Positions 39,442 through 48,520 of a stretch of 64,000 nucleotides of DNA are shown here, piece by piece (position 1 is the stretch's first letter; each line of letters begins with the position of its first letter). The position numbers and the translations under genes are program-made. The DNA is taken from contig CAKRTQ010000007.1 of assembly GCA_934402395.1 (NCBI GenBank), positions 1 through 64,000 of the forward strand, given 5' to 3'. Under the pieces are notes generated by a model. It was not told where the DNA came from. It made no database searches and worked only from the letters and a program-made list of their open reading frames with translations. This DNA comes from an uncultured Eubacteriales bacterium. Its GTDB lineage: Bacteria; Bacillota; Clostridia; Oscillospirales; CAG-272.

Positions 39442-40947
39442 TTATCCGGCTTCCTGTACCTTTTTAATGGAATCCTGAAGATTTTTGAGGCTGATGTTCA
39501 CAGCGGTTTTGAGCTGTTTGAATTTGGATGCGGTTATATCCGTTTTGCCGGTAACGATCGTACGGGGAGTCTGATGCACCGAGTTGAGACGCTTGGTGTA
39601 AAGCACGCCTGCGTCAATATAAATACCGGAATAGATCTTGTCGAGCATATCCCACGATGCGCTGTCCTGCATATATTTGGACTTGAGCGCCACATTGTAA
39701 TACACGGGAACCACGTTCAGATAGCTGCTCCACGCCATATACTCAAGCACCGCGCCGAGCATTTCCGCGCGCTCGTCGCTGACGGGCTGGCAGATGCCGA
39801 AGGCGGTGAACTGGTCGTGCAGAAAGGTCTGATATTCCGCCTGGTTCTCGTCAAGCTTCGGGCAGGGGATGACGCCGTATTTGTCCTTCATATCGCGCAG
39901 ATATTCGGTCTCTGATGCGCAAAGACGCAGTGTAGCGGTAAGTGCGCGTCCCTCGGAGAACATACTGCTTATCGTATTCTGACGGTCACTGTCGCCGCCC
40001 GATGTCACTATGTATGAGTTGGCATCGTAAAACAGCTCCGTGACCTTACGCAGCGTGACGGAAAGACGGTCAACGTCAACGGCGTATTCAAGCCAGTTGT
40101 CGGCGTTCTTGACAAGTATCGGATTTTTGCAGCTTGACCAGTAGGGGTCGATATAGGAAAGCGTTGAGGAAATCAGTCCGACAGTGTCGCCGGCAGATAC
40201 AGCTCCGCTTGAATCGTTGTCGCTGTAATACTGCTTGCCGAGGCGGATCTGATAGTCCAGCGTCCACTTTCCGTCATTCACAATGTCGAAGAGCGACTTT
40301 TCACCGAGCGTATCGAAAAGATCGCGGTTGAAGAATGTAACGAACATAAGGCGGTAAAGCGCAAGTGATGCGGCGCCGGTGCACATATACTGACCGTTGC
40401 CTATGGATGCAACATCATTGAAGCCCTGCGACCAGTACGGCACGGAAAGATCGAGATATTCAAGCTTTTTGAGATTGTAAAGAATGCCGTCGCCGGTGTA
40501 CATTATGGTCGAATAGCAACTGTTGGCAATGATGTCGTAGCGGTGCTCTCCGGTGCTGAGCGCATTTTTCACCGCATTGGTGGCTGCATATCCATCCCCC
40601 GAGACCTTTTCGTTGACTATCGTTATCCCGAAACGGTCCTCCATCGAGCTGTTGCGGCGGCTTATCGCGGTATGGATAACGTCTCCGTCATCCTGATCGA
40701 CCGATACCTCGTCGCGGACATAGTCGTAATCGCGGCTGATAAAAGTAACGGTCTCGCCCTTGTACGAAAGCTCATTTGGCAGATTGTTTGTTACGGATTC
40801 GCTTTCCGGGGCGGCTGTTGTTGCGGCATCCGGCGTTCCCGCAGTGGTCGTGCCGTCGCCGCCGTCGGGCTTTTCGGGATCCGAACAGGCTACGAGCGGG
40901 ACAGCAAGCATAATGACAGCAAGGAGCAGGCAAATGATCTTTTTCAT
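39442..40947 (-). CDS. extracellular solute-binding lipoprotein (ABC family 1-like)
   Basis: 501 residues. Signal peptide and lipobox at Cys21 (VPLVACSD), a Thr/Ala-rich linker, then a binding domain closely parallel to that of the convergent neighbour: TAISRRNSSMEDRFGITI, YDIIANSCYSTIMYTGDGIL, LEYLDLSVPYWSQGF, GQYMCTGAASLALYRLMF, FSEGRALTATLRLCASETEYLRDM. Substrate unknown; the signature Tyr/Trp content suggests sugar binding. No transporter genes are adjacent. A promoter with TATAAT and a TTGATT -35 is visible on the minus strand at about 41032-41061. Confidence 0.85.
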   Translation of the reverse strand: MKKIICLLLAVIMLAVPLVACSDPEKPDGGDGTTTAGTPDAATTAAPESESVTNNLPNELSYKGETVTFISRDYDYVRDEVSVDQDDGDVIHTAISRRNSSMEDRFGITIVNEKVSGDGYAATNAVKNALSTGEHRYDIIANSCYSTIMYTGDGILYNLKKLEYLDLSVPYWSQGFNDVASIGNGQYMCTGAASLALYRLMFVTFFNRDLFDTLGEKSLFDIVNDGKWTLDYQIRLGKQYYSDNDSSGAVSAGDTVGLISSTLSYIDPYWSSCKNPILVKNADNWLEYAVDVDRLSVTLRKVTELFYDANSYIVTSGGDSDRQNTISSMFSEGRALTATLRLCASETEYLRDMKDKYGVIPCPKLDENQAEYQTFLHDQFTAFGICQPVSDERAEMLGAVLEYMAWSSYLNVVPVYYNVALKSKYMQDSASWDMLDKIYSGIYIDAGVLYTKRLNSVHQTPRTIVTGKTDITASKFKQLKTAVNISLKNLQDSIKKVQEAG

Positions 40948-41097
40948 TCAGTGTTTCCTCCGTGATATAGTAATTCTGGGGGCAAGCCGGGACTGCGGCG
41001 CAGACTCGCAACAGCTCCCGTTTGATTAATTATACTATATTCCGGTCAATAAATCAACACCTTTATCGGCATTTTGTTTAAAAAAGCGTCACCATGA

Positions 41098-41126
41098 TTG
41101 ACCGAAGGGATTTTTGGTGATATACT
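41098..41126 (+). promoter_or_regulatory. promoter of the BNR_4-type gene
   Basis: TTGACC (41098-41103), 17-bp spacer, TATACT (41121-41126); start codon 49 bp on at 41175. Confidence 0.8.
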
Positions 41127-41174
41127 ATTGATGCGTTGAGCCCCAAACCGCTCCGCACGGAAGGATACCGCAAA

Positions 41175-42494
41175 ATGAGAACAGACACCGAAAAAACAGT
41201 GATAAAAAAAATAAAACGCGCCAACACCGACTGGTGGATACGCGAAAAGGCTGTCGTCGGCGACAACGGGATGACATATATGGTCTTCTGCACCGACACA
41301 GGCGAGATACATATTGCCGAGGCGGACTTTCGTGCGCCCCGCCGGGCTGTGCGCGATTATTGCCTTTCGCGCCTTAATCACGACTATGCCGACGAACACA
41401 ATTCGCCGTCGCTCTGCATTCTGCCCGACGGCAGACTGGTAGTGGCATATGCCGGGCACGCCGCGCATGGGCTTTCGATGAGGATCAGCGAACGTTCGTT
41501 TGACATTTACTCCTTTGCGCCCGAAAGATCGCTTGATTTTGACGGCAGCGTGACCTATGCGCAGATGTTTTTCAATACCGCGCGCGGCGAGCTTTGGCTT
41601 TTCTGCCGCGTAAGCCGCGTAACATGGCAATTCCGGTGTTCGCGCGACGGCGGAAAAAGCTTCACGGCACCGCGCACATTTATACATTCCGATGCCGGCG
41701 GACTTTATTACGCCGACATCCGCCGCCAGCTTACCGCCACGCACGATCTGGTAAGCGAGCGTTTTGTGTTCGCCGTGTACGGACATCCGGTAAAGTCCGC
41801 CGATCACACGATACGAACGGGCATGATATCGGCAGACGGCGAATTTTTGCGCATGGACGGCAGCACGCTCGGCGTCAGTCTTTTTCATGGAACCGGGCTT
41901 TTGGATATAGACTCGCTTGACGCGGCATATTCCGCGCCGGCAGGCTCTACCGTTAGACTTCTGTCTGTCGCGCCGACCGTACCGCCGCGCATCGTTTTTG
42001 CGGCTTTCCGCTATCCCGACGACACGGAAGCCGTCTACCGCGTTGCCACATGGCGTGACGGCGCGTGGCAGATATCCGGGGATATCGCCGGAAGCGGCGC
42101 GTTTCTTTCGGATAACGATTCATACGGCAGACCCGTGCGTGACGGCTCCGAGACCTATGTCTGCGGCGCGGAATTCTACTGGGGGATAGGCGCACCCGCC
42201 TTTCGGCGGGACACGCCCGCGCACACGGACGGCGATTCGCTTTATCTCATACGCAAAAGGCAGGATGAAAAATGGGTGATGGAGCGTTACGTCTCGCAGG
42301 ACTGCGGCAAAACGTATGAATTTGAGCACACCGTCCACACCGCCGCCGACGGGCATAAGCTCTGGCGTCCCGTCGTGCCGGTATACGCGCAGGACGAAAT
42401 GCCGGTATACTGTCACGAAGGCATTTACGGTGCATATAAGGGCGGGTGGCATTGCGACATGATAATGCCGACCGAGACCGACGGCTGTTTTTGA
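41175..42494 (+). CDS. BNR_4/sialidase-like beta-propeller protein
   Basis: 439 residues, start ATG at 41175 behind AAGGA. Asp-box-like repeats are visible (CSRDGGKSFTAPRTF, VSQDCGKTYEFEHTV), and the segment DEHNSPSLCILPDGRLVVAYAGH is typical of BNR_4 propellers found with polysaccharide-degrading enzymes. There is no signal peptide, so it should act in the cytosol, unlike many sialidases. The exact reaction is unknown: hydrolase, lyase or non-catalytic propeller. It is followed by two hairpins before the convergent NUDIX gene. Confidence 0.7.
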   Translation: MRTDTEKTVIKKIKRANTDWWIREKAVVGDNGMTYMVFCTDTGEIHIAEADFRAPRRAVRDYCLSRLNHDYADEHNSPSLCILPDGRLVVAYAGHAAHGLSMRISERSFDIYSFAPERSLDFDGSVTYAQMFFNTARGELWLFCRVSRVTWQFRCSRDGGKSFTAPRTFIHSDAGGLYYADIRRQLTATHDLVSERFVFAVYGHPVKSADHTIRTGMISADGEFLRMDGSTLGVSLFHGTGLLDIDSLDAAYSAPAGSTVRLLSVAPTVPPRIVFAAFRYPDDTEAVYRVATWRDGAWQISGDIAGSGAFLSDNDSYGRPVRDGSETYVCGAEFYWGIGAPAFRRDTPAHTDGDSLYLIRKRQDEKWVMERYVSQDCGKTYEFEHTVHTAADGHKLWRPVVPVYAQDEMPVYCHEGIYGAYKGGWHCDMIMPTETDGCF

Positions 42495-42529
42495 TATCAG
42501 GGTCCGCGCACATTTATTATTTATAGCTT

Positions 42530-42553
42530 TCCCGGCGGCTTTCAGCCGCCGGG
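42530..42553. terminator. GC-rich hairpin after the BNR_4 gene
   Basis: Stem CCCGGCGGCT / AGCCGCCGGG, loop TTC, no good T-tract. It is the first of two hairpins between convergent genes. Confidence 0.65.
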
Positions 42554-42563
42554 AACAAGTCGT

Positions 42564-42606
42564 AGGGAGTGTTAAAAAACTCAAATTGGTTTTTTTTACA
42601 CTCCCT
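42564..42606. terminator. terminator hairpin, GTTAAAAAACTC family, copy c
   Basis: Outer stem AGGGAGTGT / ACACTCCCT around TAAAAAAC...GTTTTTTT, with TCAAATTG as loop. It is followed by CTGTTTATTTTG on the plus strand and sits 5 bp from the NUDIX stop. Confidence 0.85.
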
Positions 42607-42610
42607 CTGT

Positions 42611-43033
42611 TTATTTTGTTTCTTTAAGCTCAGGTGTTTCCATTGCGGCGCGCAAAACTATACGGTCGTTCTCGTGCACCAGATATTTTTCAGCACGGTC
42701 GAGCCGTATCCACTCAACATCCGCTATCTCACCCGCGCGAGCCATTGTCGCCTCGCAATCGGTGAAAGCCAGAAAATAAACCACTTCCTTATCCACACCG
42801 GGAACAGGATGATAGTTTACCGTTTTGCGGAATGCCGACGTGATCTTTATCCGCACCGATGTTTCCTCAAACACCTCGCGTTCTGCGGTCATAAGCTCGG
42901 TCTCACCAACCTCAACGTGCCCCTTGGGGAACGACCGGTTGCCGCCGCGCCGCTGACGTATCATCAGTATATACCGCCTGCCGTCCTTACCGCGGCGCAC
43001 CACAAGTGCGCCGCATGATTTCTCATGGATCAT
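42611..43033 (-). CDS. NUDIX hydrolase
   Basis: 140 residues. The Nudix box is complete (GHVEVGETELMTAEREVFEETSV), so it should hydrolyse a nucleoside diphosphate linked to another group with Mg2+. KSCGALVVRRG at the start and DVEWIRLDRAEKYL near the end are like diadenosine-polyphosphate (Ap4A-type) or RppH-like enzymes. The start codon lies 1 bp after the infB stop (TGATATG), so it is translationally coupled as the last gene of the nusA operon, where rbfA commonly stands. Specificity not assigned. Confidence 0.92.
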   Translation of the reverse strand: MIHEKSCGALVVRRGKDGRRYILMIRQRRGGNRSFPKGHVEVGETELMTAEREVFEETSVRIKITSAFRKTVNYHPVPGVDKEVVYFLAFTDCEATMARAGEIADVEWIRLDRAEKYLVHENDRIVLRAAMETPELKETK

Positions 43034-43034
43034 A

Positions 43035-45758
43035 TCAGTCCGGCTTTACTTCTTCCATCACGTACGCCTCAAGCACGTCGCCCGGCTTGAGATCGTTGAA
43101 CTTTTCAAGTCCCACACCGCATTCATAGCCCTGAGCTACCTCACGCACGTCATCCTTGAAGCGGCGGAGCGAGGAGATCTTATCCTCAAACACCACAACG
43201 CCGTCGCGCACGACACGTATGAGAGCGGAACGTGTGATCTTGCCGTCCTGCACGTACGAACCGGCAATAAAGCCGACATTGGGAACGTGGATGACCTGTC
43301 TGACCTCGGCATGACCGAGCAGGTTTTCGCGGAACTTGGGAGCCAGCATACCCTTCATAGCAGCCGTGATTTCGTCTATGCACTCGTAGATCACGCGGTA
43401 GGTGCGTATATCAACGCCCTGACGCTCGGCGGAATCCAATGCCGATTTATCGGGACGTACATTGAAGCCGACGATTATCGCATTTGATGCCGCGGCGAAC
43501 ATAACATCGCCCTCGGTGATCCCGCCGGCTGCGGAGTGGATCACTCTTACCTTGACCTCTTCGTTGGAGATCTTCTCAAGCGACTGCTTTACAGCCTCTG
43601 CGGAGCCGCCGACGTCTGCCTTGACGATGATGTTGAGCTCCTTGACGCCCTCCGAGATCTGTGCGAACAGATCGTTGAGGTTGGCGCGGCTGTTGGCTTT
43701 GAACGTGTCCTCCTTTGCCTGTGCGCGGCGGCGGTCGGCAAGTTCACGCGCCATTCTCTCGTTTTCAACAGCGTTGAACTCATCGCCTGCGGCGGGCAGG
43801 TCGGCAAGACCGGTTATCTCGACCGGCATTGAAGGCGTTGCCGCCTTTACGGCGCGTCCGGCGTAGTCGGTCATCGCTCTTACACGTCCGACAGACGTAC
43901 CGGCAATAACGATATCTCCGCTGCGGAGAGTACCGTTCTGTACAAGCACGGTCGCCACGGGTCCGCGGCCCTTGTCAAGCTTGGATTCGATTATAACGCC
44001 CTTCGCACGGCGGTTGGGATTTGCCTTGTATTCTTTTACTTCCGCAATGAGCAGAATATCCTCAAGCAGATCGTCGATACCCGTGCGCTTGAGTGCGGAC
44101 ACGGGAACGCACATAACATCTCCGCCCCATTCCTCGGGGACAAGGTCGTATTTTGTCAGCTCCTGCTTTACGGCCTCGGGATTGGCTCCAGGTTTATCCA
44201 TTTTGTTTATTGCAACGATTATGTCAACGCCCGCTGCCTTGGCATGGTTGATGGCTTCGACCGTCTGCGGCATTATACCGTCGTCGGCAGCCACAACGAG
44301 AATAGCAATATCCGTCGCCATTGCGCCGCGCGCGCGCATCGCCGTAAACGCCTCGTGTCCCGGGGTGTCAAGGAATGTTATGTCCTTGCCCTTTATACGG
44401 ACGCGGTACGCGCCGATATGCTGTGTGATACCGCCTGCCTCGCCTGCGGTAACATGAGTGTTTCTGATAGCATCGAGCAGTGATGTCTTACCGTGGTCAA
44501 CATGACCCATAACGCACACGACCGGCGCGCGCTCAACAAGATCATCCGCTTTGTCCTCGCCTTCGTCAAAGAGGCGGTCTTCGATCGACGTCACGACCTC
44601 GCGCGTGACCTCTGCTCCCAGCTCGTCGGCAACAAGCGCGGCGGTATCAAAATCGACCACCTGATTTACGGTCGCCATTACGCCCATCATCATAAGGCGC
44701 TTTATGACCTCTGCCGCCGTTACCTTAAGGCGGGATGCAAGCTCGCCTACGGTGATCTCATCCGGTATCATCGCGTGTACCGGCTGCTTCTTTACCGGCT
44801 GAGCGGCAGAAGCCGGCGCGCCGCGTCGGCCGTTCTGACGGCGGTCGCGGGGCTGATTCTGCTGCGGACGCTGCTTGCCGCCCTGACGCTGGTTGCCCTG
44901 CGCCTGCGGCTGACGCTGACCTTCCTGACCGCGCTGACCGCGCTGTCCCTGCGGCGTGCGGGGACGTCCCTGCGTCTGCTCACCGGACGCGGGCTGCTTT
45001 TTTACCTTCTGTGCGCCGCCCTTTATATCCTTTACCGTGTCGGGAACAAAATTGTCAAGTCTGTCATCATATTTTGAAAGATCGACTGCCTCCGCTCCGG
45101 TACCGCGCGTGTCCACCACGCGTGTTCCCGCGTTTTTGTTGACTGTAACTGTCTCGCGCGTTCCCTCCGTGACAGCGGAGCCTATGGCAAGTCCGGGCTG
45201 CTTTTGCTGTTTCTGATTCTTTTCAGCCTTTTCCGCCTGTGCGCGGTCGCCCTTCTTCTGCTGTACGTTTGCCTGTTCCGCCTTTTTCAGACGGTCCTCA
45301 AACCGCTCGCCTGCCGAGCGTGCAAGATTTGCCTGCCCGCCGCCGGTGACGGTCTTCTGCGGCTTTTTCACATCCGCCGGCTTTGCAGCCGTTTTTTCCG
45401 CCGCAGGCGCCTTCTTCTCCGGTGCTGCGGGAACGGGCTTTTCTGCCGGCTTTTCAGCGGGTTTTGCCGCCGGCTTTGCCGTCTTGTCTTCATCCTGCGG
45501 CTTTTTTTCCTCCGCCTTTTCCTCGGTCGGGCGGAGCGATGGGATATATGTCACCCCGTCAATGTAATCTTCAATATTATCTATCTGGTTGGAGCGGGTC
45601 ATCCTCTCCAGAAACAGATCGAGCTCAAACGGCTCAAGTGCCTTCTGCGTTTTTATCTCGATCCCCGCCTCGGCAAAAAAGTCGGTCACTTCTTTGGTCT
45701 TGAGACCGAGATCCTTTGCAAGCTGATTTACCTTTACCTGTGTCGCTGTTGCTGCCAT
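43035..45758 (-). CDS. infB: translation initiation factor IF-2
   Basis: 907 residues. N-terminal IF2_N (KVNQLAKDLGLKTKEVTDFF), a long low-complexity Lys/Ala/Pro/Gln-rich arm (~70-310), and a second IF2_N-type segment (ITVGELASRLKVTAAEVIKRL). The GTPase domain has G1 GHVDHGKTS, G3 DTPGHEAF and G4 NKMDK, followed by the IF2 beta-barrel domains and C2 (EVRQVIHVPNVGFIAGSYVQDG). It brings fMet-tRNA to the 30S subunit. It belongs to the rimP-nusA-ylxR-ylxQ-infB operon; RBS AAGGAGG at about 45771-45777. Confidence 0.98.
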   Translation of the reverse strand: MAATATQVKVNQLAKDLGLKTKEVTDFFAEAGIEIKTQKALEPFELDLFLERMTRSNQIDNIEDYIDGVTYIPSLRPTEEKAEEKKPQDEDKTAKPAAKPAEKPAEKPVPAAPEKKAPAAEKTAAKPADVKKPQKTVTGGGQANLARSAGERFEDRLKKAEQANVQQKKGDRAQAEKAEKNQKQQKQPGLAIGSAVTEGTRETVTVNKNAGTRVVDTRGTGAEAVDLSKYDDRLDNFVPDTVKDIKGGAQKVKKQPASGEQTQGRPRTPQGQRGQRGQEGQRQPQAQGNQRQGGKQRPQQNQPRDRRQNGRRGAPASAAQPVKKQPVHAMIPDEITVGELASRLKVTAAEVIKRLMMMGVMATVNQVVDFDTAALVADELGAEVTREVVTSIEDRLFDEGEDKADDLVERAPVVCVMGHVDHGKTSLLDAIRNTHVTAGEAGGITQHIGAYRVRIKGKDITFLDTPGHEAFTAMRARGAMATDIAILVVAADDGIMPQTVEAINHAKAAGVDIIVAINKMDKPGANPEAVKQELTKYDLVPEEWGGDVMCVPVSALKRTGIDDLLEDILLIAEVKEYKANPNRRAKGVIIESKLDKGRGPVATVLVQNGTLRSGDIVIAGTSVGRVRAMTDYAGRAVKAATPSMPVEITGLADLPAAGDEFNAVENERMARELADRRRAQAKEDTFKANSRANLNDLFAQISEGVKELNIIVKADVGGSAEAVKQSLEKISNEEVKVRVIHSAAGGITEGDVMFAAASNAIIVGFNVRPDKSALDSAERQGVDIRTYRVIYECIDEITAAMKGMLAPKFRENLLGHAEVRQVIHVPNVGFIAGSYVQDGKITRSALIRVVRDGVVVFEDKISSLRRFKDDVREVAQGYECGVGLEKFNDLKPGDVLEAYVMEEVKPD

Positions 45759-45784
45759 ATTCCATCATCCTCCTTGGGGTTTTA

Positions 45785-46249
45785 TCAGATACCGAGCGGG
45801 CGCGCCGCTTTTTCTATCATTCTGACCATCGATGCGTCGGTCACTGCGACCGCCGCCGTTACGCCGCCGCGACCGACCGCCGCGGCAAGCTCCGCTCCCG
45901 TAGCCGGAAGCACCATAAGCCTTACGCCATAGTATGCGCATCTGTCACGAAGACGCTTTGCCGTGTTCGGAGAATTATCTCCGGCTGAAATGACCAGCCT
46001 TGCAGCCCCCGTCTTGAGTGCATCGCACACAAGCTCGGTGCCGCGCACGACAGCGCCCGCGCGAACGCAAAGTCCGATATTTCCGAGCATACGCGCCACT
46101 GCAGCGGCGCGCGCCGCCCCTTCGGTAACGGGAGGCGAACAGCTCTCGTTTTTTTCCTGTTTTGTTCCGTCAACACGCGCCTGCGGCTTTACACCGCTTT
46201 TTTCTGCGTGCATTTTCTCCGCCCCTGCGGAATCGGATCTTTTTTGCAT
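45785..46249 (-). CDS. L7Ae/L30e-family ribosomal protein YlxQ-like
   Basis: 154 residues. The C-terminal ~95 residues are the L7Ae/L30e RNA-binding fold (NIGLCVRAGAVVRGTELVCDAL, ARLVISAGDNSPNTAKRLRDRC, GVTAAVAVTDASMVRMI), usual for YlxQ, which binds kink-turn RNA and sits in this operon in Firmicutes. An N-terminal charged extension of ~55 residues is unusual for a protein normally ~100 long. A later ATG at residue 13 is possible, but the extension remains. It lies between ylxR and infB. Confidence 0.88.
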   Translation of the reverse strand: MQKRSDSAGAEKMHAEKSGVKPQARVDGTKQEKNESCSPPVTEGAARAAAVARMLGNIGLCVRAGAVVRGTELVCDALKTGAARLVISAGDNSPNTAKRLRDRCAYYGVRLMVLPATGAELAAAVGRGGVTAAVAVTDASMVRMIEKAARPLGI

Positions 46250-46325
46250 ACTTTGCTCTCTGTATCCTTTATTACTTGATTTGCGTCACCGGACGCACCG
46301 TGCGGGAAGAGACAGAATCCCGCAT

Positions 46326-46619
46326 TCATTTTGCGGCGGCAAGCTCCTCTGCGAGTGTCTGCCATACCTCATCGGGTATCGCGCACCCGAAGTTCTGCTC
46401 CGCGCGGTGATTTTTCCTCACCTTTGCAAGGCAGGCTGCTGTCGGACATACATAAGCCCCGCGTCCCGCTTTTTTGCCGGTACGGTCTATCGAAACAGAC
46501 CCATCGGGGGCTCTTACGATCCTCACAAGCTCATTTTTCGGGCGGTGCTCACCGCATCCGAGGCACTGACGTTCGGGAAGCTTTTTTACCTTCCCCGCCG
46601 CGTCGTTTTGCTTTTTCAT
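46326..46619 (-). CDS. YlxR-family RNase P modulator RnpM
   Basis: 97 residues of the DUF448/YlxR fold: RQCLGCGEHRPKNELVRIVR, DRTGKKAGRGAYVCPTAACLAKVRKN. The family binds RNA and has been described as modulating RNase P in Firmicutes. It follows nusA by 15 bp on the minus strand and belongs to the same operon. Confidence 0.92.
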   Translation of the reverse strand: MKKQNDAAGKVKKLPERQCLGCGEHRPKNELVRIVRAPDGSVSIDRTGKKAGRGAYVCPTAACLAKVRKNHRAEQNFGCAIPDEVWQTLAEELAAAK

Positions 46620-46634
46620 ATCCGTTTTGCGACC

Positions 46635-47660
46635 TTATTCGGTCTTTATGTCTATCTTGCAGCCTGTAAGACGCGCCGCAAGACGTGCGTTCTGACCCTC
46701 GCGTCCGATAGCCAGTGAAAGCTGGTCGGGCTTTACGACCACGTGAGCAGATCTCTCGGCGGTCATCTCAACGCTGTCAACGGTCGCGGGAGAAAGCGCC
46801 GAAGCGATGTATTCCTCGGGATTCTCGCTGTAACGCACAATGTCTATCTTTTCGCCGTTCAGCTCGGCGCAGATGGTGTTGATGCGCATTCCGTGGTTGC
46901 CTATGCAGGCTCCTACGGGATCGACCGCCTCGTCGCGCGACATTACCGCAAGCTTTGTGCGTGAGCCCGCCTCGCGTGCGATGCCTTTGATTATCACAGT
47001 GCCGTCCGAAATTTCGGGGACCTCAAGCTCGAACATACGGCATACGAATCCGGGATGTATACGCGAGAGCGTAACGAGCGGTCCGCGCGCATCGCGGTTG
47101 ACCTCAAGGACGTAGACCTTTATCTTCTGCCCTATCGTGAACTGCTCGCCGGGTATCTGCTCGCCAACCGCCAGGACCGCGCGTCCCGTGCCGGTATCGA
47201 TAAGTATATTTCCTGTTTCGTGGTCTATCTTTTCGACTGTCGCCGTGATTATTTCCTCGCGCTTCTTCTCGTATGCTTCCTGCGCTATCTTGCGTTCGGC
47301 TTCACGAACGCCCTGAATTATCACCGACTTTGCCGCACCTGCCGAAAGGCGGCGGAAGTTTTTGGTTTTGACCTCGAACTCAAGCACCTTGCCGACGGTC
47401 GCGCGCTTGTTTATCGCACGCGCTTCTTCAAGCGAAAGCTGAGTTTCGGGATTATCGACCTCAGCCACGACCTCCTTCTGCTGATAGACCTTAACATCCT
47501 TCTTTGCCTCGTCTATCACCACGCGGACATTTGTGTTATTGCCGTATTCCTTTTTGTAAGCCGCAATGAGAGCCGCCTCGATCTTCTCGAGCATATAATC
47601 CTTGGGTATGCCCTTTTCCTTTTCAAGCATATCAAGGGCGGCGAAAAATTCTGTGTTCAT
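46635..47660 (-). CDS. nusA: transcription termination/antitermination protein NusA
   Basis: 341 residues, typical for Firmicutes NusA, which lacks the E. coli C-terminal acidic repeats. N-terminal RNA-polymerase-binding domain (~1-125), S1 domain (~130-200, EIITATVEKIDHETGNILID), then KH1 and KH2 (IHPGFVCRMFELEVPEISDG, DPVGACIGNHGMRINTICAELNGEKIDIV, SLAIGREGQNARLAARLTG). It modulates pausing and termination. Second gene of the operon after rimP, with a ~100-bp GC-rich gap between them. Confidence 0.97.
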   Translation of the reverse strand: MNTEFFAALDMLEKEKGIPKDYMLEKIEAALIAAYKKEYGNNTNVRVVIDEAKKDVKVYQQKEVVAEVDNPETQLSLEEARAINKRATVGKVLEFEVKTKNFRRLSAGAAKSVIIQGVREAERKIAQEAYEKKREEIITATVEKIDHETGNILIDTGTGRAVLAVGEQIPGEQFTIGQKIKVYVLEVNRDARGPLVTLSRIHPGFVCRMFELEVPEISDGTVIIKGIAREAGSRTKLAVMSRDEAVDPVGACIGNHGMRINTICAELNGEKIDIVRYSENPEEYIASALSPATVDSVEMTAERSAHVVVKPDQLSLAIGREGQNARLAARLTGCKIDIKTE

Positions 47661-47761
47661 CTCATATTCCTTTCATTCATATTGCGACGCGCGGCGTCGC
47701 CTCTGCCTGCTTATTTCCGTATGCCTGCCGCCGTCGGTGCCCGCGCGGGCACCGTGCCGGC

Positions 47762-48244
47762 TCAGTCGCCGAAATTGTATATTACCTTCATTTTTGATAT
47801 TGCTTCGGGCACGAGCGCGACCGGTTCGCTGCCCTCGCTCTCGCGTATCAGCACGCGTCCCTCTGCGTCAAGACCGACAAGAATGCCGCTGAAGACCCTT
47901 CTGCCGTCCTGCGGTGCAAAAAGCCGGGCTTCGACCTTTTCGCCCACGCACGCGGGAATATGTCTCTCAAGCGTCAGCTCGCGCTCGATCCCCGGCGAGG
48001 ATATCTCAAGGTAATAGGATTCATCTATCGGGTCCGCCTCGTCAAGCACGGGATCGACCGCACGGTGTACCCGCTCGCAGTCGTCGATGCCCACGCCGTC
48101 CTCCGAATCTATCGTTATGCGCAGTATCCGCCTTGTGCCTTCCTTTACGAATTCTATATCCCAGATATCGCATCCGGCGTTCTTTACGACCGGCAGAAGC
48201 AGGTCATATACCCTTTCCGGCACGCCGCCGAGCTCTTTTTTCAT
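47762..48244 (-). CDS. rimP: ribosome maturation factor RimP
   Basis: 160 residues. The N-terminal alpha/beta domain has DIEFVKEGTRRILRITIDSE, DDCERVHRAVDPVLDEADP and YYLEISSPGIERELT, the RimP signature; a C-terminal SH3-like domain follows (ALVPEAISKMKVIYNF at the end). It is needed for 30S maturation. First gene of the operon, RBS GAAAGG before ATG 48244. Confidence 0.96.
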   Translation of the reverse strand: MKKELGGVPERVYDLLLPVVKNAGCDIWDIEFVKEGTRRILRITIDSEDGVGIDDCERVHRAVDPVLDEADPIDESYYLEISSPGIERELTLERHIPACVGEKVEARLFAPQDGRRVFSGILVGLDAEGRVLIRESEGSEPVALVPEAISKMKVIYNFGD

Positions 48245-48272
48245 ACCGTAAGCACCTTTCCTTCACTAAATA

Positions 48273-48351
48273 AGAGTGGACGCAAGCCCACTCTCCATTA
48301 CATCATAATATACTCTACATTAATTATACCACACTTTTTTCCTTTATGCAA
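48273..48351 (-). promoter_or_regulatory. promoter and leader hairpin of the rimP-infB operon
   Basis: On the minus strand TTGCAT (48346-48351), 17-bp spacer, TATAAT (48323-48328). The ~75-nt leader contains a hairpin, GAGAGTGG / CCACTCTT (about 48273-48296), just upstream of the rimP ribosome binding site, which could be a structured control element (inference). Confidence 0.75.
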
Positions 48352-48520
48352 TAGCTTTCCGATTTTTTTCCGTTCTTTTTTTGCAATTTGAAAAGATTTT
48401 TTTGCCCGGCGCGCGCTTTCGTATGATTTCCGAAAAAGAATATAAGATTTTTATATATTTTGAGCTTTTGGGGTGCTAATATAGTAACATACTTAAACCC
48501 AAAAGGAGATAGCGACAAAT

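Noticed and set aside
47055..48014. 319-codon plus-strand frame opposite nusA and rimP
   Set aside because: Shadow of two well-recognised genes; it spans their intergenic gap without any start signal.
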